Part shown: piece after piece, positions 41,460-47,930 of the stretch
How positions within the stretch are numbered: position 1 is the first letter of the stretch
Layout: each line of letters opens with the position of its first letter
From: COE1 sp036310845
Lineage (GTDB): Bacteria > Bacillota > Clostridia > Lachnospirales > Lachnospiraceae
Direction: 5' to 3'
DNA: 47,930 nt
Assembly: GCA_036310845.1 (NCBI GenBank)
Contig: JAXJRB010000030.1
Span: 1-47,930 of the forward strand
Position numbers and translations under genes: made by a program
The notes under the pieces: model-generated
What the model was told of the DNA's origin: nothing
Seen by the model: the letters and a program-made list of their open reading frames with translations, nothing else
Database searches by the model: none

Positions 41460-42131
41460 CTATTTTATTGCAACTATTACCGAAAACTTTTGATTTGAAT
41501 ATACACACTTAATTTTCTCAAATTTACTCATAGAAAGCATCTCTATTTCTTCCTCAACTGAACATTCTTTATCTAACTTTCTTCGTTCTTTCCATAACTC
41601 AATATCTTGTTCTGTAAGACCACTATCGGCCAATTGTTTTTCCCAATAAGAATCAAACCATTGATTCATATCATGCTGACCAGCGCAAAACTGATCGTAG
41701 TTTACAAATATACCACCATTTGGCAACATATCATAAATTTGTTTAAACAATTTCTGTTTACTCTCATTCTCTAAATGATGAATGGATAACGCCGAAATAA
41801 TTACGTCAAACTCTCCACTCGGAAGCTCACTAGAGTAATCTAATACACCATAATCTATATTATCTATACCCGCAAATCTCTTTCGCGCAATATTCAACAT
41901 TTCATCAGCTATATCAACCAATAGATATTCTGCCGAAGTACACTGCTGATACCAAAATAATGACAACAGTCCTGTTCCTGCACCCAAATCTAAAACCCGC
42001 CTCGGTTTTTTAATGTTAGAAATAATAAATTTTGTTGTGTTTTCGTAATAATCATTAAAACATGGAATAAACTTTGCTCGATTTATATCATATTCCTTAG
42101 CAACCAAATTGAACTGTTCCTTTATATTCAT
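41460..42131 (-). CDS. Class I SAM-dependent methyltransferase
   Basis: 223 residues. Motif I is RRVLDLGAGTGLLSLFW at 44-60 (D-L-G-A-G-T-G), the ribose acid is in LLVDIADEM, and motif IV is FDVIISALSIHHL. A small-molecule or tRNA-like methyltransferase; target unknown. The start at 42131 is preceded by AAGGAGGTAAGTG. First gene of a likely operon with MmcQ and SDR, and the right edge of the accessory array. Confidence 0.9.
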   Translation of the reverse strand: MNIKEQFNLVAKEYDINRAKFIPCFNDYYENTTKFIISNIKKPRRVLDLGAGTGLLSLFWYQQCTSAEYLLVDIADEMLNIARKRFAGIDNIDYGVLDYSSELPSGEFDVIISALSIHHLENESKQKLFKQIYDMLPNGGIFVNYDQFCAGQHDMNQWFDSYWEKQLADSGLTEQDIELWKERRKLDKECSVEEEIEMLSMSKFEKIKCVYSNQKFSVIVAIK

Positions 42132-42199
42132 TTTATCACTTACCTCCTTTTCGTGCATACCAGCGCACGTACTTTGTAACTTCCACTATATAACAGCTA

Positions 42200-42571
42200 T
42201 TTCCTAATATAGAAGAAAATGGACAAGTTCACATCATCTCCCTAAATCCCTCTTTCTAAAGGGACTTGTTCACTTTACCGCGCGAATTGCATATCACGAA
42301 GTGATAATTTTCCTTATGCGATTCTGCGCATCCTCGCGAAGCGTTTTTGCTTTTTAGGAAAGAGCTTTTACACTTTAGTGTGACAAGGTCTTTCCTAGAA
42401 AGTGAAAAAGCCAACATTACTGCTGGCTTTCTTACTATCTATTCAGAGCCAAGCTCGAAAACACTTTGTGTTTCCTCGCTATGGCGTATCCGCCAAATAG
42501 AATTGTTAAAATGCATTCATGAATGCAAGCATTCTTCATGTATTTCAACAATTCTGCTTGTCTCTGAACAA
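42200..42571. repeat. Hairpin-rich intergenic region between leuD and the accessory array
   Basis: About 400 bases without a gene. Structures include TATCAC-gaa-GTGATA (near 42292-42306), a GGAAAGA ... TCTTTCC hairpin with an inner ACACT/AGTGT stem (about 42357-42396), the leuD terminator, and a long folded element from CAGAG-CAAGC (42445) to GCTTG-CTCTG (42568). The last encloses AGAATTGTT/AACAATTCT and a further ATGCATT/GAATGC stem. Similar short-loop palindromes occur at 1-222. Confidence 0.6.
42405..42430 (-). terminator. Probable terminator of the leuC-leuD operon
   Basis: On the minus strand AAAGCCAGCA and TGTTGGCTTT pair over ten positions (one wobble) around a 4-base loop, followed by a T run (42405-42409). 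It lies about 140 bases beyond the leuD stop, after another long hairpin. Confidence 0.75.
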
Positions 42572-43057
42572 TTATTTATTATTAATATAATTTATAAGAC
42601 CCTCTGCCTTAATAATCTTCTGCATGAATTCTGGGAATGGCTGTCCCTTGTAGCTTGCCCCAGTTGTTTTGTTGGTAATAATACCAGAATCAAAATCAAC
42701 TTCAACTTCATCCCCTGCATTGATAGCCTGTGCAGCTTCTGGACATTCCACAATTGGAAGACCAATGTTAATTGCATTTCTATAGAAGATTCTTGCAAAT
42801 GTTTCTGCGATAACACAGCTTACGCCAGCCGCTTTGATAGCGATTGGAGCATGCTCTCTGGATGAACCGCATCCAAAGTTCTTGTTTGCAACAATGATGT
42901 CACCTTTCTTAACATTCTTTACAAAATCCTTGTCAATATCTTCCATACAGTGAGTTGCAAGCTCAGCCGGATCAGAAGAATTCAAATATCTTGCAGGAAT
43001 AATAACGTCTGTATCTACGTTATCACCATATTTAAAAACACTACCTGTTGCTTTCAT
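42572..43057 (-). CDS. leuD: 3-isopropylmalate dehydratase small subunit
   Basis: 161 residues, the swivelling subunit of isopropylmalate isomerase, which works with LeuC to turn 2-isopropylmalate into 3-isopropylmalate in leucine synthesis. Seen: DNVDTDVIIPARYLN, the substrate loop NFGCGSSREHAP, and AETFARIFYRNAINIGLP. Length is that of the short LeuD type of Firmicutes and archaea. AAAGGAA precedes the ATG. It follows leuC by 30 bases in the same operon. Confidence 0.97.
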   Translation of the reverse strand: MKATGSVFKYGDNVDTDVIIPARYLNSSDPAELATHCMEDIDKDFVKNVKKGDIIVANKNFGCGSSREHAPIAIKAAGVSCVIAETFARIFYRNAINIGLPIVECPEAAQAINAGDEVEVDFDSGIITNKTTGASYKGQPFPEFMQKIIKAEGLINYINNK

Positions 43058-43087
43058 AATTCTATCTATTCCTTTCTGAGTTTTATA

Positions 43088-44350
43088 TTATAACTGACAT
43101 GGGCAGGAAATCTTACCTGTAACAGCACTTGCTGCAGCAACAGCAGGGCTTGCAAGATAGATTTCAGAATCAATATGACCCATTCTTCCTACGAAGTTAC
43201 GATTTGTTGTAGATACACAGCGCTCTCCTTCTGCAAGGATACCCATATATCCACCAAGACAAGGACCACAGGTAGGTGTGCTGACAACAGCTCCTGCCTC
43301 GATAAATGTCTTTAACAAGCCTTCCTCCATTGCCTGCATATAAATAGCCTGTGTTGCAGGAATGATAATACATCTCATACCCTTTGCAACATGTCTGCCC
43401 TTTAATACTTCTGCCGCAATTCTAAGGTCATCAATTCTACCGTTTGTACAAGAACCAATTACTACCTGATCAATCACGATATCCTCTGTAATCTCATCAA
43501 TAGTATGTGTATTCTCCGGTAAATGTGGGAATGCAATTGTTGGTCTTAATGTACTTAAGTCAATGGTGTATTCCTCATCATATACTGCATCTTCATCTGC
43601 CTCATATACAGTAAATTGTCTTGTAGAATGTTCCTTCATATAAGCAATTGCCTTATCATCAACAGGGAAAATGCCATTCTTTCCACCTGCTTCAATTGCC
43701 ATATTGGCAATTGTAAATCTATCATCCATAGAAAGATTTGCAATACCATCTCCTACGAACTCCATAGACTTATATAATGCACCATCAACACCAATCATAC
43801 CGATAATGTGAAGGATAACATCTTTACCACTAACCCACTTAGGAAGCTTTCCTGTTAAATTGAATTTGATTGCACTTGGAACTTTGAACCAAGCTTTACC
43901 TGTTGCCATTCCGGCAGCCATATCAGTACTTCCTACACCAGTAGAGAATGCACCTAATGCACCGTATGTACATGTATGTGAATCTGCACCGATAATAACA
44001 TCTCCTGCTACAGTAAGTCCTTTTTCCGGAAGCAGCGCATGTTCGATTCCCATCTCACCAACTTCAAAATAATTAGTAATCTCATTTCTTCTTGCAAATT
44101 CTCTTACACATTTGCAATGTTCAGCGGACTTAATATCCTTATTAGGTACAAAATGATCAGGTACAAGTGCAATCTTATCCTTATGGAAAACACCATCAAC
44201 CTTCATCTTTTCCATTTCCTTGATTGCAACAGGGCTTGTAATATCATTTCCAAGAACAAGGTCTAAATCCGCTTCGATTAACTGTCCAGCTTCCACATAT
44301 TCAAGTCCAGCATGAGCAGCTAAAATCTTTTGCGTCATTGTCATTCCCAT
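43088..44350 (-). CDS. leuC: 3-isopropylmalate dehydratase large subunit
   Basis: 420 residues, aconitase-family catalytic subunit. The three 4Fe-4S ligands are the Cys in GSCTNGRIDDL and the two in TPTCGPCLGG; HADSHTCTYG-type substrate residues appear as ADSHTCTYGALGAF. Length fits the leuC2 group rather than the longer E. coli type, matching the short LeuD. I place the start at 44350, with AGGAGG 10 bases upstream. Transcribed divergently from the LysR-type gene, which is its likely activator. Confidence 0.97.
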   Translation of the reverse strand: MGMTMTQKILAAHAGLEYVEAGQLIEADLDLVLGNDITSPVAIKEMEKMKVDGVFHKDKIALVPDHFVPNKDIKSAEHCKCVREFARRNEITNYFEVGEMGIEHALLPEKGLTVAGDVIIGADSHTCTYGALGAFSTGVGSTDMAAGMATGKAWFKVPSAIKFNLTGKLPKWVSGKDVILHIIGMIGVDGALYKSMEFVGDGIANLSMDDRFTIANMAIEAGGKNGIFPVDDKAIAYMKEHSTRQFTVYEADEDAVYDEEYTIDLSTLRPTIAFPHLPENTHTIDEITEDIVIDQVVIGSCTNGRIDDLRIAAEVLKGRHVAKGMRCIIIPATQAIYMQAMEEGLLKTFIEAGAVVSTPTCGPCLGGYMGILAEGERCVSTTNRNFVGRMGHIDSEIYLASPAVAAASAVTGKISCPCQL

Positions 44351-44473
44351 GTCATTATTCCTCCTGTTATATAAATTGTTACTGTTCACTTTGTTTCAGT
44401 AACTTGAATCTCATCGTAAGGGTGTATGCAAGTCCTTACAAAATAATTGTTGTGTATCTCATGAATTATGTTT

Positions 44474-44539
44474 ATCATACCATGCCTTTCTTCATAAATA
44501 CAATACATATATTTTATATTTACTATAACGTAGAGTTAT
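44474..44539 (-). promoter_or_regulatory. leuC promoter with LysR-type operator near -65
   Basis: Minus strand: TTGTAT (44498-44503), 18 bases, TATGAT (44474-44479), giving a start near 44467. Upstream lies ATAAC-gtaga-GTTAT (44525-44539), an interrupted dyad whose centre falls close to -65, the usual place of the recognition site of LysR-type regulators. The leader (44378-44403) can form a 7-bp hairpin GTTACTG/CAGTAAC before the ribosome site. No T-box features were seen. Confidence 0.65.
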
Positions 44540-44577
44540 GCTATTCTTTACTCATATTAGTACCTATGCCTTTCCTA

Positions 44578-44630
44578 CACCTGCAAACTTTACAGGTGCT
44601 TTAGCACCTTGCACAGGCACGATATTCGCA
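44578..44630. repeat. Dispersed intergenic repeat with two alternative hairpins
   Basis: CACCTG ... CAGGTG (44578-44598) and AGGTGCT-tt-AGCACCT (44594-44609) share bases and cannot form together. The sequence related to 28061-28094 is found here as ACCTGCAAACTT and CACAGGCACGATATTCGC. It lies upstream of the LysR gene, in its probable leader or promoter. The rest of 44390-44729 holds the two divergent regulatory regions. Confidence 0.55.
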
Positions 44631-44729
44631 ATACGAACTATGGTCTGCATTGATATCGTTTTTGTATTAGGCACTTTTATTTATTAAAACATCACATTTT
44701 TATCCCTACACAACACAGGAGGAATCATT

Positions 44730-45647
44730 ATGACACAAAACCTTTCTTCATACTATGTATTTTATATGGTTGCCAAGCTTGGAAATATCTCTGCTGCTTC
44801 CAAAGAGCTGTTCATCAGCCAACCTGCTGTTAGTAAATCTATCAACAAACTGGAAAACAATCTGAATACAAAGCTTTTAATCCGTAGCTCGCGTGGTGTT
44901 TCTATGACAAAAGAAGGCGAAATTCTTTATGAACGTTTAAAGGAAGCATTCCATGCCATCGAATTAGGCGAAGAACAGTTAAAATATGAGAACAAACATG
45001 AGGTAGAACATTTGACTATCGGAGTCAGCACAACTCTCTGCAAATATGTACTCTTGCCTTATCTAAAAGAATTTATTAAAAAAAAGCCACACATCCGTAT
45101 TTCCATAGCATGTCATCCTACTTATCAGACTCTTGCTGCTTTGGAGGATGGTTCTATTGATATTGGACTTGTTGGCGAACCGGATACTTCTTTTCCTCAC
45201 ATCTTTTCAAGAATTCATTCCATTGAAGATGTTTTTGTTACAACACAAAGTTATTTGGATAATATTACGATACGAACAGGAACTGATTTTCACAGCACAA
45301 CTGATACGTGTGAGCTTTTTAAGGATGCCACTCTTATGTTAATGGATAAAGAAAATTTATCTCGTCATTACATTGACCAATTTATTTTAGCCAATGGAAT
45401 ACAAGCAGAGAATTTAATTGAAGTATCTACTATGGATTCGCTTATTGAATTTGCAACCATTGGTATTGGTATTGCTTGTGTAATCAAGAATTTTGTAGAG
45501 AAAGAGCTTAGAAACGGTACTTTAATCGAAATCCCAATGCCTTTTGAAATCCCAAAGCGTAATATCGGATTTGTTTACCGCAAAAAGCAGTTTAAAAATC
45601 CTGCATTGGAAAGCTTCTTAGATTTCTATAAAAATTATTCTGTATAA
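44730..45647 (+). CDS. LysR family transcriptional regulator, likely of leuCD
   Basis: 305 residues. N-terminal winged helix (SSYYVFYMVAKLGNISAASK, ELFISQPAVSKSINKLENNL), then a periplasmic-binding-protein-like effector domain from about 90 (HLTIGVSTTLCKYVLLPYLK). The only plus-strand gene outside the IS element. It is divergent from leuC with a dyad near -65 of that promoter, so it probably activates leucine synthesis in response to a pathway intermediate. AGGAGGAATCATT precedes the ATG, and a bidirectional terminator follows. Confidence 0.93.
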   Translation: MTQNLSSYYVFYMVAKLGNISAASKELFISQPAVSKSINKLENNLNTKLLIRSSRGVSMTKEGEILYERLKEAFHAIELGEEQLKYENKHEVEHLTIGVSTTLCKYVLLPYLKEFIKKKPHIRISIACHPTYQTLAALEDGSIDIGLVGEPDTSFPHIFSRIHSIEDVFVTTQSYLDNITIRTGTDFHSTTDTCELFKDATLMLMDKENLSRHYIDQFILANGIQAENLIEVSTMDSLIEFATIGIGIACVIKNFVEKELRNGTLIEIPMPFEIPKRNIGFVYRKKQFKNPALESFLDFYKNYSV

Positions 45648-45659
45648 ATAACGCAACAA

Positions 45660-45690
45660 AACCCCACACTTTTAAGTGCGGGGTTCTTTT
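45660..45690. terminator. Bidirectional terminator between LysR gene and ilvC
   Basis: AACCCCACACTT and AAGTGCGGGGTT pair with one internal mismatch and a 2-base loop. T-rich stretches follow on the plus strand (TTCTTTT), and TTTTGTT on the minus strand. It lies 13 bases after the LysR stop and 31 bases past the end of ilvC, so it can serve both convergent genes. Confidence 0.9.
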
Positions 45691-45720
45691 AATTAGCTTT
45701 GAAATATTTCAAAAGAAGAA

Positions 45721-46746
45721 TTAGTTGTTGATGAACTTATCTTCTTCGTTGTTCCAGCTGTAAAGCTTACGAATTTCTTCACCAACCTGTTCTGAACAAT
45801 GCTCAGCTGCAAGCTTTCTCATAGCCTTAAAGTGAACCTGACGTCCTGCATCAGACATATCTAATAAGAATTCCTTAGCGAAAGTTCCGTCCTGAATATC
45901 TGTAAGAACCTTCTTCATAGCCTTCTTTGTTTCTTCTGTAATAATCTTTGGTCCTGTGATGTAATCACCGTACTCAGCTGTGTTAGAGATAGAATATCTC
46001 ATTCCAGCGAAACCTGACTGGTAAATTAAGTCAACGATTAACTTCATCTCATGGATACACTCGAAGTAAGCGTTTCTTGGATCATAACCAGCTTCTACTA
46101 ATGTTTCGAAACCAGCCTGCATTAATGCACAAACACCACCACAAAGAACTGCCTGCTCACCGAATAAGTCAGTTTCTGTCTCTGTTCTGAATGTTGTTTC
46201 AAGAACACCAGCTCTTGCTCCACCGATAGCTAATGCATAAGCTAAAGCCTTATCTAAAGCCTTTCCTGTTGCATCCTGCTCAACAGCTACTAAACAAGGA
46301 ACACCCTTACCAGCCTGATACTCAGAACGTACTGTATGTCCAGGTCCCTTAGGAGCGATCATAGTAACGTCTACATCAGCTGGAGCCTTGATACATCCGA
46401 AATGTACGTTGAAACCGTGAGCGAACATTAACATGTTTCCTGCTTCAAGGTTTGGCTCGATATCCTTCTTATACATATCAGCCTGTAATTCATCATTGAT
46501 AAGAATCATGATGATATCTGCTCTCTTAGCTGCTTCTGCTGCTGTATATACTTCAAATCCCTGCTTCTCAGCCTTTGCCCAAGACTTGCTACCTTCGTAA
46601 AGACCGATGATAACGTTACATCCGGATTCCTTTGCGTTTAATGCGTGTGCATGTCCCTGGCTACCATAACCGATAACTGCGATTGTCTTACCCTCTAATA
46701 AAGATAAGTTACAATCCTCCTGATAATAAATCTTTGCGTCTGACAT
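45721..46746 (-). CDS. ilvC: Ketol-acid reductoisomerase
   Basis: 341 residues, class I (short) enzyme that rearranges and reduces acetolactate or acetohydroxybutyrate with NADPH and Mg2+ in valine and isoleucine synthesis. Seen: the Rossmann motif GYGSQGHAHALN from residue 26, APKGPGHTVRSEY, FGEQAVLCGG with the metal-binding acids, and YSISNTAEYGDYITG. GTAGGAGGAAG precedes the ATG. It follows ilvN by 69 bases and is probably in the same transcript. Codon use is more biased than in the array genes. Confidence 0.98.
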   Translation of the reverse strand: MSDAKIYYQEDCNLSLLEGKTIAVIGYGSQGHAHALNAKESGCNVIIGLYEGSKSWAKAEKQGFEVYTAAEAAKRADIIMILINDELQADMYKKDIEPNLEAGNMLMFAHGFNVHFGCIKAPADVDVTMIAPKGPGHTVRSEYQAGKGVPCLVAVEQDATGKALDKALAYALAIGGARAGVLETTFRTETETDLFGEQAVLCGGVCALMQAGFETLVEAGYDPRNAYFECIHEMKLIVDLIYQSGFAGMRYSISNTAEYGDYITGPKIITEETKKAMKKVLTDIQDGTFAKEFLLDMSDAGRQVHFKAMRKLAAEHCSEQVGEEIRKLYSWNNEEDKFINN

Positions 46747-46815
46747 TTTTACTTCCTCCTACGAAATGTATATAATAATAATTTTGTGCGAACGAAAATT
46801 TTCCTTCACTATTCG

Positions 46816-47316
46816 TTACTCAAAGCAAACCATATTCTCGGTTCCTCTTCCGAGTCCTGCAATACCGGTTCTTGCAATCTCAAGAATCTCATAATCCTGT
46901 AACAATCCGATAAATGCATCAATCTTAGACTGGTTACCTGTTAACTCTACAATCATACTGTCAACATTAACATCAACAACCTTTGCTCTGAAAATATCTG
47001 CAACTGCGATAACTCCCTGTCTCTTTTCCGGTGTAGTTTTCACCTTGATTAGACATAGTTCTCTATAAACACTCTTTTCAGGCTTTAATTCATGAATATC
47101 TCTTACATCTACCAGCTTAGCAACCTGCTTCTCAATCTGTGCGAGAATTTCTTCGTCACCTGAAGCAACAATTGTAATTCTTGTAATCTGAGGATTGAAT
47201 GTTGCACCTGCTGTTATACTTTCAATGTTATATCCTCGCCTAGAGAAAAGACCTGTAATACGGCTTAATACTCCGGCATTATTATCAACCAAAAGCTGGA
47301 AGACTCTGTTTTGCAT
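46816..47316 (-). CDS. ilvN: Acetolactate synthase small (regulatory) subunit
   Basis: 166 residues. Activates the catalytic subunit and gives valine feedback. N-terminal ACT domain FQLLVDNNAGVLSRITGLFS, then RRGYNIESITAG, with the C-terminal ALS_ss_C domain from about 80 (ELCLIKVKTTPEKRQ). The start at 47316 is preceded by AAAGGAG; the frame is open 25 codons higher, but the promoter lies there. A TTGACA-17-TACAAT promoter is directly upstream. The second small-subunit gene is 94 bases away. Confidence 0.95.
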   Translation of the reverse strand: MQNRVFQLLVDNNAGVLSRITGLFSRRGYNIESITAGATFNPQITRITIVASGDEEILAQIEKQVAKLVDVRDIHELKPEKSVYRELCLIKVKTTPEKRQGVIAVADIFRAKVVDVNVDSMIVELTGNQSKIDAFIGLLQDYEILEIARTGIAGLGRGTENMVCFE

Positions 47317-47362
47317 AAAAATACACTCCTTTTGCGTAAAATATACGCTGCATACATTGGTT

Positions 47363-47391
47363 ATTGTAGCAACCTTTAAGTAGCTTGTCAA
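47363..47391 (-). promoter_or_regulatory. Near-consensus sigma-A promoter of ilvN
   Basis: Minus strand: TTGACA (47386-47391), exactly 17 bases, TACAAT (47363-47368). Predicted start near 47356, leaving a 40-base leader with a short GCG-TATA-CGC-like hairpin before the ribosome site. It means ilvN-ilvC can be transcribed independently of the upstream small-subunit gene. Confidence 0.85.
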
Positions 47392-47410
47392 GCAGACACT
47401 TTACATAACC

Positions 47411-47893
47411 TTACTTTTCTGTACATTTTGGAAGCGCAACCGTTCCTGTTCGAGCAATCTCCACAATACTAATAGATTTTAACAAATCCAACATAACATT
47501 AATTCTCTCCGGTGCTGCACAAATCTGTATCATCATAAGGTTGCTGGAAACGTCTACGATTTCAGCCTTCATCATATCACAAATTTCCATGATATCTTTT
47601 CTGTTTCCACGGTTAAACTTAACTTTTAATAGCATTAATTCGCGACTGATACTATCCTTTTCCTCAAAAGTCTTAACCTTAATAACATCAATTTTTTTAT
47701 TTAACTGTTTTTCTATCTGCTCTATTGTTCTCTGGTTACCGGAGCTGACAATTGTCATGCAGGATACATCCGGATCTTCTGTCTCACCCACAACCAAACT
47801 ATCAATATTGAAGCATCTTCTTGAGAACAAACCTGAAACCTTACATAATACACCGGCTCTGTTCTCTACTAAAACGGAATATATTCTCTTCAT
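47411..47893 (-). CDS. Second acetolactate synthase small-subunit paralogue
   Basis: 160 residues with the same ACT domain (YSVLVENRAGVLCKVSGLFS, RRCFNIDSLVVGETEDPDVS) and C-terminal half (LMLLKVKFNRGNRKDIMEIC) as IlvN, and the same ending EIARTGTVALPK. It is clearly diverged and carries Cys in places where IlvN has Gly or Leu. The start at 47893 is preceded by GGTGGAGG. It may pair with a different catalytic subunit, or form mixed regulatory dimers with IlvN. The gene continues from beyond the window's right edge only as an upstream region. Confidence 0.9.
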   Translation of the reverse strand: MKRIYSVLVENRAGVLCKVSGLFSRRCFNIDSLVVGETEDPDVSCMTIVSSGNQRTIEQIEKQLNKKIDVIKVKTFEEKDSISRELMLLKVKFNRGNRKDIMEICDMMKAEIVDVSSNLMMIQICAAPERINVMLDLLKSISIVEIARTGTVALPKCTEK

Positions 47894-47930
47894 AAGAACA
47901 ACCTCCACCTTTCTATTATACAAGATCCAT

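Noticed and set aside
2867..42131. Classical integron cassette array
   Set aside because: The gaps show no attC-like paired R and L boxes of common form, there is no integrase in the window, and several genes overlap in real operons, which cassettes do not do.
44390..44729. T-box or leucine attenuator in front of leuC
   Set aside because: No T-box core sequence, no run of Leu codons in a leader frame and no terminator before leuC were found; only short hairpins are present.
47915..47920. TATAAT as promoter of the last small-subunit gene
   Set aside because: It lies so close to the ribosome site that the start would fall within that site, and no -35 box can be seen before the window ends.
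1..47930. CRISPR array, tRNA or rRNA genes
   Set aside because: No regularly spaced repeats and no tRNA- or rRNA-like conserved segments were recognised on either strand.

Overview
The window is AT-rich DNA from a low-GC Firmicute, most likely a gut Lachnospiraceae. That placement is inferred from the strong AGGAGG-type ribosome sites, the style of the chemotaxis receptor and branched-chain amino acid genes, an IS66 element, and GC-rich palindromic intergenic elements. It rests on no database search. Apart from the IS66 genes and one LysR regulator, every gene lies on the minus strand.

Left edge (1-2.9 kb): a hairpin-rich intergenic element, a peptide deformylase-like gene, and a Cache-type chemoreceptor with its own terminator.

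Middle (about 2.9-42.2 kb): a long one-strand array of mostly short, single-domain enzyme genes, nearly all with their own Shine-Dalgarno site. It holds GNAT acetyltransferases (six that look intact plus three broken or partial), three NUDIX genes, three P-loop kinase-like genes, four methyltransferases, nucleoside phosphorylases, several hydrolases, a PHP phosphatase, small-molecule-binding folds, a MATE pump, regulators and proteins of unknown function. A few look like short operons with overlapping or closely spaced genes: kinase-HD-phosphorylase; kinase-PHP; nitrilase-toroid protein-MTAN-epimerase; methyltransferase-MmcQ-SDR. The gaps are rich in gene debris. There are 3' tails of a nitroreductase, an Fe-S protein and two GNATs, a cupin fragment, and 5'+3' stubs of maltose O-acetyltransferase and a VOC protein whose middles are gone. 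There are also frameshifted or nonsense-mutated genes: a NUDIX, a GNAT and a DUF5714-ArsC fusion. A 2,531-bp IS66 element with a perfect 8-bp target duplication splits a serine hydrolase. The region reads as an accretion zone where single genes are gained and lost quickly. No integrase, attC-like site or phage gene was seen.

Right edge (42.5-47.9 kb): conserved branched-chain amino acid biosynthesis. leuC-leuD are divergent from a LysR regulator, and a dyad centred near -65 of a predicted leuC promoter fits a LysR activator site. Then come ilvC and two tandem acetolactate synthase small-subunit genes; the second (ilvN) has a near-consensus promoter of its own. Together these genes convert acetolactate and isopropylmalate toward valine, isoleucine and leucine. 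The catalytic synthase subunit, ilvD, leuA and leuB are not in the window.
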